DNA from: Spizellomyces sp. 'palustris' | Taxonomy: Eukaryota; Chytridiomycota; Chytridiomycetes; Spizellomycetales; Spizellomycetaceae | NCBI GenBank assembly: GCA_006535965.1 | Contig: QEAR01000028.1 | Span: 174,791-238,790 of the forward strand | Length of the DNA stretch: 64,000 nt | Direction: 5' to 3' | Shown: one piece after another, positions 40,752-51,449 of the stretch | How the letters are laid out: each line of letters opens with the position of its first letter | Numbering within the stretch: position 1 is the first letter of the stretch | Made by a program: the position numbers and the translations under genes | Notes under the pieces: model-generated | Database searches by the model: none | Told to the model about the DNA's origin: nothing | Seen by the model: only the letters and a program-made list of their open reading frames with translations

Positions 40752-43700
40752 TCACGATTGTCCCTGTACTAACGGTAGCGCTGGCGCCGTAACCGAATTT
40801 TGTCCCGATTTTAAACTCAAGCTAACCCGAGACGTAAGCATCTTTTTCTTGTTATCCCGCTCTCGCATATTTAACAAAATATCCTTATTTCGAACGAGGG
40901 TGTCGAGCATGGGTTGGAGTGGAGTCACCTTGTGGACAGCTTCAAGCACTGCACAAAATAAAGGCAGGGTTACCCAAAAAAAAAGTGAGCAAAATCATAC
41001 TTCTGAATTAGAATCCCTCCAATAAAACAATAACGTACTCGGTTGACACAGGAATTCAATAAATCCAAGTTGACTTTGCGGGATGTTTATATTATCTCTA
41101 TCCATATAGGGACTCACAGGTAATCCCAACCGTTTCTCTTCATCTCCCTGACTAGCAAATTCCTTGATGAGACGATCTAGCCAGGTACAATAGACTGGCC
41201 ATTCCCGGGTGAGGTTGGAGACGTCTGCGCATTTAATTAGCATGCGGAAGAGGAGGGCTCGGTCGTCGGGGTTCAGTTGTGGGTCAAAGGTTCCGGCGGC
41301 GGAGACCTAGCCAAAAAATAAACAAAACAAAAAGTATCGGGTTAAATCCACTTGTTCCCCTCCATGTTTGCAAGCAACGAAAAAACGCAGAAAGGATTTC
41401 CTGCAACGCACCTTATTTTTGAACATGGCCAGTGTAGTAAAATGTCCAGCCATATCTGTGGCCATAACCATGTCAATGACTTGTTCCCGTACTTTCCGAG
41501 CATCTTCCGTCGAAAATCCTGCAAGGATATTGTTTTCTTCTTTGAGCATGATGCTAAACCCTGTCGCCAAATGATGGTTCTCGAGAACAGAGCGGTCGTT
41601 GTAGAGGATCGCTTTGGGGTTTTGGGTGACGACAAGGAAATTGTTGTTGACGCCAGGGTGATCCAGATCTGACGGAGCACATGGGTAAGCATGCGTTGGA
41701 GGGGCATAAATGCATTGGCAAAGATCTTGGTACTCACCGTGAATGATTGCTGCTAGATAGGCTGCAAAACATTCCAGATCTGTTGGGTTGAGTGTGGATG
41801 CTTTGATAAAACAGTGAATTGCTTGTAAAACATCTGCAGCGTGCGTCGCATTGTGATCTGCCAGAAAATCACAGAAAAAAATAAATATCACAAAAAAACA
41901 AAACAAATTACGATAGGTCCCCCGGGGATGCGGGAACACAATCTTTCAACCACACACTCACAGGGTACTTCCGGTCGATAAACCGCTTCCACCTTTCTCA
42001 AAAATCTCGCCACACGGTCCAACGGGATTTTTAAGCGATCCCCTAATCCCCCTGCTTGCATCAAATGCATGCCCAAAACCGCTAATGGTCTCCCGCCCGT
42101 CAGAGCCTCAAACTCAAAAATCGACCACGACCAATGATCCACCGTCGATAACATATATCTGACTTTGATATTTTCCTTGATCGATTCTCCGCGGTCGAGT
42201 GAAGCCCGTCGACGCAGTTCCCTCTCTTTTAGTGCCCCTACTGGCGTCAAAAGGTGCGGCAAGTCGAGAAGCGGATAAGAATTAGGAAACCCGATAGACG
42301 CCCTGCCTCCCGACTGAACCGATGACTGTGATCTAGACATTTCTCTGTCAGGTCCTGATAAGCCTTCTTCAAGCGCTCCAAGTTGATCACTGGTGGTCGA
42401 CGACGGGACCATCCCAGGTAAGCGTGGTATTGGAGGGTCAGACTTACTGGGACGGCCTCCTCCCTCGTCAACCATTTCGAGAACGTTTTCCATGGGAGGG
42501 TGGACGATGGAATCCCGACGTGAAGTGTCCGATCGAGCGGATCGTGGCGCTAGGCGACCTCTTCTCGATGCTTTATTTTGACCAGGGAGTAGGTTCAACA
42601 ACCAAGCCTATTTTGAACGTAATGGTCAGTGAATTAGCAAAACAATCGACAAGACACGACATGCAACCAGGCAGCACCTCTTGTTCTTGATCCAAACCCA
42701 TAAAGCCTCCACTAAGCTGTTTTCCCAGTTCTGGCGTGAAAAGTCTCTCGCTATCGCTGAGCCATGCCAACACCTTGCTAAGATGCTTAAACGTTGATGT
42801 ATCCAGTGAAGGATTGGCCATGACACTTTTGACAGTTTGAATTGCCTTTTCCAGGGGGCTGTCCAAGTCTGCCGCTTGCAGACTGTACTGTTTCTGTAAC
42901 CCTTTAAGCTTATTCTTGAGCCCTTCATTGACGGATTTTAATCCAGATGCGACAATAAACTGTCTCCGCTCAGTCCGCTCCAACACCCGCGAGATCCACG
43001 TTGAAAATCCCGTTCCGACTACGAGATACCACAGAATGAATATATATGACAAGGAATTTTGAGCGCTGAGGCGATCCCAAAAACACCCCACGTAGCATGC
43101 TATGTCGATGAGGCCAAATAGTAGGGTGAAATGGGCCGGAAAACAAGCCATGGATGGAATAGAAAAGATGCAAATTAAATTGAGAAGGCCATAATTCCAT
43201 ATGTCGCCATCCGGATCAACGAATTTGGGCCTCAAGACTGAAAAAAGTCCAGTTAGCTTACAGAAAGTGCATGTTGAAACTAGCCAAAATGCGCCTTTGA
43301 TGCACATACTGTAGTTTTGAACAACGCAGATGGTCATGGCCGTACAGAAAAGCTGGTGGCATATGCGACTCATCACCTCCGCGTGTGCGTATCGGTAAGC
43401 AAGGAACAATATACCGAACGGAATGCCATTCCCGAGTACAAGAAAGAGCAGGTCAGCGAGCCAGTTGTATCTGCCGTATTGGACAATGGGTCAGAACGGC
43501 TTAGAACCGCGTATCTCAAAGACCTCTCTGGAAACGCTATTGCTTTTACTTACCGCTTGTCCAAGTTGCCCTCCGATGGACACCATCCGTGAGTCAATGC
43601 CGCACACCCTCGAGAGTCAGAAACAAGGGCGAGAACGATATATTGCGCAAACACACAGAGAACGGCCGATCCCATCAATAGCCCGACTCCCGCCCACCGT

Positions 43701-44188
43701 CGATGGTACGTTGCCCAAAACCATCTTTCATACTCCCTCTCCCTGTCCGTATCCTCAAACTTCATCATCAAGATCTTGCGCCATAAGGAGATCTTCCAAA
43801 ACCGTCCTCGCGTGGTTGATTCCGTCAGATCTTCAGGGAAGACAGCACCGGATGTGAAGCGACGAAACAGACTGGATGGATGCGACTTTGTTACGCTCGG
43901 CGTAACACTCCCCACCGCTGGGCCAAACATTGGAAAGTCCCATGATGCAGCCGTGGATGCAATGCCCGTCTCCGAATTCGGACCTACCCCGCCTCTGGTA
44001 GGTGTTTCTTCTTTGGACACGATCGATGTGCGACTTGCCCTACCCAGGGTCGCGTCCACCCCATATTTCAGAGCATCCATTGCTACTGCTGTATCGTCCA
44101 TCCGTCTCCGCGATGATTCATGAAAATCCCAGCCTCCTTGCTCCTGTCGCTCCTGTGTGGGACTCAGATCCACTTGAAAAAACGACAT
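40752..44188 (-). CDS. Class I 3',5'-cyclic-nucleotide phosphodiesterase with six-helix membrane anchor
   Basis: Multi-exon gene, ATG 44188 to stop 40752. Residues 1 to about 160 are cytosolic and basic. Six hydrophobic segments follow: GLLMGSAVLCVFAQYIVLAL, WLADLLFLVLGNGIPFGILF, LFCTAMTICVVQNYIL, LLNLICIFSIPSMACF, FTLLFGLIDIACYVGCF and YIFILWYLVVGTGFSTW. A helical linker comes next (ERTERRQFIVASGLKSVNEG, then SPLEKAIQTVKSVMANPSLD). The catalytic domain has the metal site HNATHAADVLQ, AAIIHDLDHPGVNNNF (restored across an intron), ENHHLATGF, KCADVSN and the nucleotide-pocket region PQSQLGFIEFLCQP. All class I metal ligands are present. It should hydrolyse cAMP and/or cGMP at a membrane. The anchor resembles the six-helix cassettes of adenylyl cyclases and is not a rhodopsin, since no Schiff-base lysine is evident. 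It is transcribed divergently from the cyclic-nucleotide-gated channel gene. Confidence 0.9.
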
Positions 44189-44923
44189 GAATACCCCAGA
44201 TTATGTGCTTAGGTCATTTTCTGCGGGCGTCTGATGGCCCTCAAGTTGTGTTTTTTTTGGGCGTCGATAGATTAAGTCATCGTCTCAACGCTTCCCAATG
44301 AATTATCTCGGATAATGATCCTCAAAGGGCTTCAGGTGTCGCGACGCTAGGCCCAACGTGTTCTTGAATGAACAACGGGAAAACCTCTACTGGCAGACTC
44401 CGACAAAATGTAATCCAGAACCACACATTGGCTATCGAGCTATCTCATGTCCAATTGCGTTAGTCAGTTGCCGTATTGTTTCATATAGTGTGAACCATCA
44501 CATCAACAGGCCAAATATCGGAACCCCCCTTCTATTCTGTGCGAAAAGGCTAGAACTTGAGAAATCAGAGGCTCCGGCTATCGCCATCGTATTCAAGTCT
44601 GGAGGACCTTTTCCCAACGTACTGCTTGATGTGAGGACCGTTCTACCGGGGCTCCGTCTCAAGAACGGCATGATGGGAGATCTTCCTTAATTGAGAAGCC
44701 AAGGTCATATCGAAATGAACCCAAAGGTTTAACCATAATGTATATAGTAATGCGCTTGGGTCTCCTTAACTATGGATCAGAATCATGGAAGGGTCCGAGA
44801 TTAAGGATATGATCGAAGGATCCCGAGATTGCAACGGAGGTTCTAAACCCCGGCTTTGTAGGCCTTTACACTTAGAGTACTACATATTGGGTATGGTACC
44901 GTTTGATACTTTCAATTTGTACG
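44189..44923. promoter_or_regulatory. Shared divergent promoter region of the phosphodiesterase and channel genes
   Basis: 735 bp separate the two start codons, and no other gene lies between. Both genes must start transcription here, which makes co-regulation likely but not proven. I see no clear TATA box for either gene, and no known operator can be named. Confidence 0.5.
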
Positions 44924-47836
44924 ATGTCGAACACGATAGACGAATGTGTCAGGCAGCTTTTGGCTTTCAACGACCAGTTGCGACAGCAGCAAGCTTCCCT
45001 CCGAAATTTGCAGAGCCAAATGAACATGCTAATGTTGCAAGTGCAAGCGCACGTCGACTCGGACAGTCCAAATGACCCATCCATAGCGGTACCAGCAAAC
45101 CTCCAATGCAGCCCTCAAATGGTCAGAGATACCAGCACTGCCTTTCCGTATCCGACCACACCGCTCATGGACGAGGAAGTAGAGCGAGCCATCAGCATGC
45201 AGTTTGATGCCGCCTCCGATATTGGCAGCGTCAGAACGCCCCCCTCTGGTCCTCCTGGTTTGCTCAAATCACTATCCGGTGTTAGCATGAAGGGATTTAT
45301 TGGCATGATTCGAAGTAGGACTGGCGACATGTTTGGGGGTTCCGACAACTCTTCAGGGCCAAAAACGTCCTCACGCCTTGGCTTGGCGACGATGAAAACG
45401 ATGAGCCGCGAGACCGTCAAATCTGAGAAACCCCATTGGCGTTCCATTAATAGCATTCACACTGACATAAGAGACATGCGGAAAAGAAGCATAACCGATC
45501 AACTTAAACCGCATTTTACTCTTGATGCTTCAAGCAAGATCGACCTGAGTGAACGAAGTGAGAGTGTGTCGAGATCCCTGGAGAGTCACGGTACGTATTC
45601 TCTCCTATCTCTTCACCCAGCCCATATTGTATAATAACTTTGTGGGTATCCAACAGAATCCCAACATCACGGATGCCCTCAAATTATCTTCTCACGAGGT
45701 AATGTTACCAAAACCTGCACGACTGCTCTGTTTTTTTTAGCTGATCAAGATGACCCGACATTGTACTGCAGAACAAGATGATTTGGAGGCTCAGCAAGCA
45801 GATGATAGCCGTAAGGAGGCCAGCAAAAGTGTCGACCGTCTTACGCCGCAACCAGAACCACCGGCGCCAACTCAAAGACCAGTTCCAGCAGCATCAGAGA
45901 CCAAGTTGCAACGTCCCAGCCTATATTCGAGTCTATATTTGAGATATTGTGCCCTTCCTCGCTACAATGAATTCGGAGCTAGGCTACTGGACACTGAGTT
46001 TGCCGTCCTATTTAGCCAAGTGAAGAATTATAACACCTCGCACCTTTTACACCCACGGTCCGAATTCAGAACGTACTGGGATTTCTTCATGTCGTGTGCG
46101 TCATCTGGCTTTTTATCTGCTGATGAATAAAAACAAAACCGTTTTCTAACCCTTGGAACGTTTTCAGTTTTATATATCATCATCCTGTTCGTCATTCCTA
46201 TATCGGTCGGATTCCCAAAGGCGCAACTGAATATGACTCCCTTCAGTGTCAGCTTCACCTTTTTCTTTGCATGCGATGATTTGGTTAATCTCTTCACTAT
46301 TGCTTATCGCGAGGGTCTTCCATTAAGCACTTGGGAGTCCTGCAAACGCTACCTATCCGGCCGATTTGCCCTAGATTTGTTCACAACCCTCCCTTTGGAT
46401 ATCGTTTTCGCCGGATCTGACATACCCTACCCAGATTGTTTCGTGCTTCTTCGCCTGTTCCGATTATGGAGCCTGTACACGATAGTTGTTTCCAATCCTT
46501 TGTATGGTCGCTTCAGCAACTGGCTCCAACATGCCCTCGGTGTGGGTGGAAGCTTCATGAGTGTATGGCTCTTTGGTGCACTACTACTCATTTATTTGCA
46601 TCTGTATGCGTGCGGGACCTTTTTGATGGGAAAATTGACCGGATACGTCAGTTGGGCGAATCTCCAGACCGTGCTAGACAAACCTCCGAGTGGGCAATAT
46701 ACCTGGGCCTTTTTTGCGGCTATCGGCAACACCTTTCCCATCACTGGCTTCAGGTATGCGGGCTATAAGAAAGACCATAACAAATTCCAACTGAGCGTCG
46801 CTCTCTTACTGAGGTTATCTACAGGCCAACTACCGCCTTGGAGCAATGGACTACGATCATATGTTGCCTAGTCGGTGCTCTTTTGTACGCATCCCTCGTC
46901 GGTACAATTTCTTCCTTCAGCTTTGGTCTAGATTCGTCGGGCCGAATGTACAAGCAGAAGATGGACGAAGTCAACGAGTACATGGCCTACAAAAATCTCG
47001 GCGATACCCTAAAACGCAAAGTGCGATCGTTCTTTCAACTCAAATACAGGGGAAAGTACTTTGATGAAGCCACCATTTTGAGAGAGTTGAATGATAGCTT
47101 GCGGCAGGTAACATTTCTGATTATCCGGAGCAGGAGGTTCTTCAAGCTATCATTGATCGACTGTCCCGCGTACAGGAAATCACTATTCATAATTGTAGAG
47201 ATCTCATTGCTAAAGTAAACTTTTTATCCCGCAATGTTGGTGATGGTCGAGATCTCGATTTCCTTGGGCGTATCGCCAATGCACTAAAGGCTGTATACTA
47301 CATCAAAGGAGATACGATATTTGAACAAGGAAGGGTAGGTTTACATGAATTCACCCGTTCGCACTCTGACGTGTAACTACCCTTATTTCAACAAGGTTGG
47401 AAACGAGATGTACTTTATTCTGTCAGGAATGGTCGAGATTATCGTTGCAAACAACCGCGTCGCAACCTTGTCAGATGGTGCCTTCTTTGGGGAAGTCGCC
47501 TTGCTAGGCCAGGTCCCTCGCACAGCGACGATTCGCGCAGCTGCCGATACTGTCGCATATCGTCTCGACAGGTCTGACTTTGAAGCCATCTTGGCTGACT
47601 TTGACGATATGGCTATTAGAATTCGATTGGTGTATGAAGAGAGGATGGCCAAAGTTAGGAAAGAAAAGGAAATGGTGGCCAACCAGCAAGCAAATGAGCC
47701 CGGTAAGAATGACAAAATTCCAGTTCAAGCAGAAAAGAGTACTGGAATCAAGTCATCCGATGTGGGTGATCGCTTGCAGATTTATTATGCCCAGTCATAT
47801 CCTCTTAAAGAACGTTTCATTGGACATTTAGGTTGA
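44924..47836 (+). CDS. Cyclic-nucleotide-gated (CNG/HCN-type) ion channel, 833 aa
   Basis: Six exons (44924-45590, 45772-46095, 46168-46753, 46825-47107, 47134-47334, 47396-47836) join in phase to 833 residues. An N-terminal coiled coil (ECVRQLLAFNDQLRQQQASL) precedes a Ser-rich stretch. The channel core has S1 (FLYIIILFVIPISVGF), S2, S3 (ALDLFTTLPLDIVFAG), S4 (LLRLFRLWSLYTIVV) with only two Arg, S5 (LFGALLLIYLHLYACGTFL) and the pore (YTWAFFAAIGNTFPITGF). S6 follows (TIICCLVGALLYASLVGT). The C-linker closely follows HCN (YKQKMDEVNEYMAYKNL, YRGKYFDEATILRELNDSLR). The binding domain has MYFILSGMVEII and FGEVALLGQVPRTATIRA. The Thr after the phosphate-binding Arg (RTA) is typical of cGMP-responsive channels. 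The filter lacks GYG: aligned to HCN, CIGYG is PITGF and the turret is two residues shorter. Confidence 0.92.
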
Positions 47837-47927
47837 CAAAGAAGAGAAAGCATAGTTATAAAGTCATATACCTCTGGAAGGCAAACTCGCATTTCCAATT
47901 TCAACAGGGGCAAGTACTTGCATGCAC

Positions 47928-48175
47928 TAGAAATGCAGTTGTCATTCGGCTCCTCCATAATTGTTCATCTATGACACCAGCATAATAATTACAAGTGCTG
48001 CAGGAAAGGCCAATTGGATGATGGCGTTGGGTGCTGGTCGGCCATATTATAAAAATAAGAATTAGAAATGCAGTTGTCATTCGCTCCTCCATAATGATTC
48101 TTTTATGAAACCAGCAAAATCATTGCAAGTGCAGTAGGAAAGGCCAAGTGGATGGCGTTGGGTGCTGATGGGCTA
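47928..48175. repeat. Tandem pair of ~115-bp repeats next to tRNA-Leu
   Basis: Copy 1 starts at 47928 and copy 2 at 48063, a 135-bp period. Both begin TAGAAATGCAGTTGTCATTC and share CTCCTCCATAAT, ATGA-ACCAGCA, CAAGTGC, AGGAAAGGCCAA, GGATG and GGCGTTGGGTGCTG. They differ by small indels and about 10 to 15 substitutions. They lie just 3' of the minus-strand tRNA-Leu gene, within 35 bp of its end. No coding frame runs through them. Confidence 0.8.
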
Positions 48176-48209
48176 TTTTCTAAAAAATGGCGAAGTTCTT
48201 TGGACTTAG

Positions 48210-48291
48210 TGCACGCTGTGAGATTCGAACTCACGCCTCTTTCGAGACTGGAACTTGAGACCAGCTCCTTAGACCGCTCGGACAAGCGTGC
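48210..48291 (-). tRNA. tRNA-Leu (anticodon CAA), second copy
   Basis: The reverse complement is identical over all 82 nt to the tRNA at 33034-33115, including the CAA anticodon and the T-T mismatch in the anticodon stem. The 5' flank TTTGTTTTTCAACA is also the same in both copies, while the 3' flanks differ after CACT. Confidence 0.93.
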
Positions 48292-49785
48292 TGTTGAAAA
48301 ACAAACGGGAGGACATATTTAATTATTGTGTATGTAAAGACCGTTGATCCTGTTGGGTTTTAAATACAAATTTCGCTGCCAACACCCGTCAGCAATCATG
48401 GAGTAATGGGGGCGGCACGTATTGCACCCAAATTCATATATTGGGTTGCTCATGAGAATAGCAAAAAACTCATGTGGGATTGAACCCAGTGGGCGATACA
48501 GCGTTTCGCAACCATTGTCTTCAACGTGGTAACCTGTGAAAGAATTGGGGGGACGCCAACCCGTGCGGCGCTCTACGGCGAGCCCGGGGCCTCGGAGCAA
48601 TTTTTATGGAACGGTAGCTTTTGTAAAATGGCTGGTTGGTGGGGGGCTGAGGAGGTCTCTGTAAGTAGGGCTGAACCGGGGCGTCAAAGTTGGGGTTTCA
48701 TAACTCTGTCTGATAGTCTCCTTTGTCCACAATTGCATTCAAACGCGTTTCATGTGGTTCCACAGCCAAAGCATGAGAATGGAATGCTGAATGGAATTCA
48801 ATTATAAGTGGGTTGAATGCACTTTATAACCTGATTGTGGAAAGAATGTAAACACCCGAATTCGTGTGTGTTGCTTTTTGTCGTGCAAAGAGTTATGCAA
48901 GTGTTTTCCTTTTTTCAAAGTTGGGTTTGGGGAAAGGCCCAAAGGATTTATATTTAATGCAAGAGAGGGTCTCCCTTCTCCCGCACACGGCATTGCACAT
49001 CTGACGACATTTATTTTCCCTGGGTGTGTCATATCGATACCCAGCGTGCTGAGTTCAAGCAAAAGTCGAAAGGACACAAGAAACAAGTGCTGAAGAACCC
49101 ATTCAACAAGAGAAACCTCAACGCACAATATATTCCAACTGTGGAGGGCTGAGCAAATCGAAAGAACAAAAAGGTAAAGGGCGGGCTGAAATGCCACGTT
49201 TTGATGAGTAAATAATGGAATTTCATTAATTTCTCCTTGGACAGGAGGTGACAAGTGTGGGCTTGATTTCCAACATTTGAAAGTCTCCTTTTTACCCAAC
49301 GGGACTTTTTGAATCATATTTTATTCGCACGGCAATTACGTAGGTTTTATGCACTGGAGGGATTAAGCCTTCCCGGGTTTTACGCGTTCGAACACTTTGA
49401 ACATCCCGTCAATTGGAATCACACATGCTTATCCCTTTTCCTTCCAACAAGCCAGATTTCCTCGCACGATTCGTAAAATACCCGCATTGTCCCCATTGAC
49501 GTGCTCCCGTTTGACAGTGAAAGCCCTGAAGAAAACCCAATATTTTCCTTCGCGTTGCTGCCCCCTCTAAAGTTGCGACTCTGGTTAAAAGTGCTTGGTC
49601 GTTTTTCTGCGCAGTATCGAACGGATCTGTGGTATGTATGACGCCTCTTAATCGCTTACTCTCGGTGAAACTATATAAAGACGCCCCGTGTTCACTTTGG
49701 TTCTCATCATTGACGCATACATCTCCATTCTCGTCTACTTAGAGAACACTGCTCACCCAACATTGCCCTCGTGCAAACCAATCTC
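48292..49785. other. 1.5-kb intergenic region with a TATA box at its end
   Basis: No gene can be supported. A 171-codon minus-strand frame (48802-49317) has no recognisable content. TATATAAAG at 49672-49680 lies 106 bp before ATG 49786 and probably serves the downstream gene. Confidence 0.5.
49672..49680 (+). promoter_or_regulatory. TATA box of the Ser-rich protein gene
   Basis: TATATAAAG lies 106 bp upstream of ATG 49786 in otherwise gene-free DNA. Confidence 0.55.
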
Positions 49786-50964
49786 ATGTTTCGCTTCTTC
49801 AAATCACGCAAGGGCGGGTCGAGCAAAGTAGAGTCGGCCAAGTCAGCGTCGGCCAAATCAGTGTCGGCCAAATCAGTGTCGGCTAAATCAGTGTCGGTGA
49901 CCAGCGATACTTCTATCGAAGCAGCTATGAAATCGACAATCCCAACTCCCTCGATTCCAAGTTTGCAAAACATCACTGTCCAGTCTCCGGATTCAGCCGA
50001 ACCTTTGAAGAACCCATGCAAGGCATCCTCCACGCCATCCTTTACGGTCAAGTCTGCATCCAATGGGCTCCAGCAGCAGCCCAATAGCGCCCGACGTGAA
50101 TGGCGTCAGAGGCGGGCATCTCTCATTGTGGTTCCTCCTACCCCAGCCCCGGCCCCACCGTCCCCGACCTCGAAGCCTGCTCCTGACATGGAACAACCGA
50201 AAACCCGACCTCTTTCCGCAATTGTTGAAACATCCAGGACGCGAACTGGGACAGCTGGCGAAAACCCACATCACAGGCGCCGCAGATCATCGGTTATTGA
50301 TCCTTCAACGTTGAAATTCCCGGAACTTAATAGGACTACCGACATGCCCCGTGACAAGCCGACATACACCCGGGCCGATTCTGCTGTCTCCCTCGTATCA
50401 TCCTCCCAAAGCTCTGACGACGACAATGAGAATATCGCATTGGGTCTGCTGTCAAAAACATCACATTCCCCACCACCGACGACACCTGCTGACAAGCAGA
50501 GACGAACGAGCCAAATTCCAGCCATTCCACCCGCTCCTATGCCACCCACCATGACTCCGTTTCCGCTCGAAGACGACGATGAACTCCCGTTATTCATTGT
50601 TCAACAGGGTCTCACTGACAAGAACGGCAAACGCGGACCACAATCTACTATTTTATCCACCAATATTGACAAGCCCAAGCATCGCCGCCATTCTCGAAGG
50701 TCATCATTTCAATCTTTTCACACCGTTAATGTAGAGTCAGCAAACACCTCAGTTAAACGTAGCAGAAGGTCGAGCATGAATTCGGACCGGGTCAAGGTGA
50801 CGATTCCTCAACAGAATTACTATATGCCGATGCAATGTTCTCGAGCCTACGGTCAGCAGCGGACGACATTTGTAGATCTCAACGCTGATATTCAGGCCTA
50901 TGCGCCTCTTCTTGCGCAGCAGTATGGTTCTTGGATGGGTACAGTGGGTATGGTGAAACAGTGA
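49786..50964 (+). CDS. Hypothetical Ser/Pro/Arg-rich protein, 392 aa
   Basis: Single exon from ATG 49786 to TGA 50964. It starts MFRFFKSRKGGSSK and then has a near-perfect repeat of a six-residue unit (SAKSVS) four to five times at residues 15-38. The middle is rich in Pro and Ser with basic kinase-type sites (RRRRSSV, RRASLIV, RRSSFQ, RRSSMN), followed by an acidic patch (EDDDELPLFIV). The C-terminal 60 residues are less biased (NYYMPMQCSRAYGQQRTTFV, then LAQQYGSWMG). No membrane segment or known domain is seen. It looks like a disordered phosphoprotein, possibly a signalling or scaffold protein. Function is unknown. Confidence 0.7.
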   Translation: MFRFFKSRKGGSSKVESAKSASAKSVSAKSVSAKSVSVTSDTSIEAAMKSTIPTPSIPSLQNITVQSPDSAEPLKNPCKASSTPSFTVKSASNGLQQQPNSARREWRQRRASLIVVPPTPAPAPPSPTSKPAPDMEQPKTRPLSAIVETSRTRTGTAGENPHHRRRRSSVIDPSTLKFPELNRTTDMPRDKPTYTRADSAVSLVSSSQSSDDDNENIALGLLSKTSHSPPPTTPADKQRRTSQIPAIPPAPMPPTMTPFPLEDDDELPLFIVQQGLTDKNGKRGPQSTILSTNIDKPKHRRHSRRSSFQSFHTVNVESANTSVKRSRRSSMNSDRVKVTIPQQNYYMPMQCSRAYGQQRTTFVDLNADIQAYAPLLAQQYGSWMGTVGMVKQ

Positions 50965-51071
50965 TTTTCGATTTATAATTGTAATTATTCCAAGCAAGTG
51001 ATTGGATTTAGGGATTGGCTTACTTCCAGTATATATAATATTGCATCCATGTTACTGGCTATAGATCGCTA

Positions 51072-51449
51072 TTAACGTTTGCTCATAAACAAGTCTTTTG
51101 TTCTCCCCTTTTTTGCTCTCCTTGTGCGGTAATCGATACCTTTTTCATTCAGAGAGTAAACCGTGACCTGAGTATTCATGATAGAATCATAAACCTTCAA
51201 GGCATGCGCCTGGCCTTGTGGGTCTACTAGCTTGTGGGTCCTGCACCCATAAAATTGATTGGGACCGGCCAGCAGTTTAGGCACCATCTCAAAGAGAGAA
51301 GCATACATGGATATCCATTTCAATCGGGATGCCTTGTCATAGGCGTTACTATAAGAGCATGAAAAGCTTATTATTCCAAGTGCGAGATTGGCATTAAAAA
51401 CGTTGGGCTCCAAGTGTTCAAGCCTGGCGCGAGTCCCGCAGGCGGCCAT
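51072..51449 (-). CDS. Small basic hypothetical protein, 125 aa
   Basis: The frame opens at ATG 51449 (MAACGTRARLEHLEP) and closes at 51072. Its C-terminal half (YGCRTHKLVDPQGQAHALKV, YDSIMNTQVTVYSLNEKG, then DYRTRRAKKGRTKDL) reads as a conserved, basic, globular segment and might be from a mitochondrial or ribosome-associated protein. I cannot name a family. A possible short intron (GTTTTTAAT to TATAG, about 51400-51348) would change the N-terminal part. It lies tail-to-tail with the Ser-rich gene. Confidence 0.5.
   Translation of the reverse strand: MAACGTRARLEHLEPNVFNANLALGIISFSCSYSNAYDKASRLKWISMYASLFEMVPKLLAGPNQFYGCRTHKLVDPQGQAHALKVYDSIMNTQVTVYSLNEKGIDYRTRRAKKGRTKDLFMSKR

Noticed and set aside
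40752-44188. Rhodopsin-phosphodiesterase fusion
   Set aside because: Considered because the phosphodiesterase has several membrane helices. No retinal-binding Lys in a seventh helix is visible and only six helices fit, so a rhodopsin is not supported.
48103-48285. 60-codon open frame on the minus strand
   Set aside because: It is a read through the tRNA-Leu gene and has no protein character.
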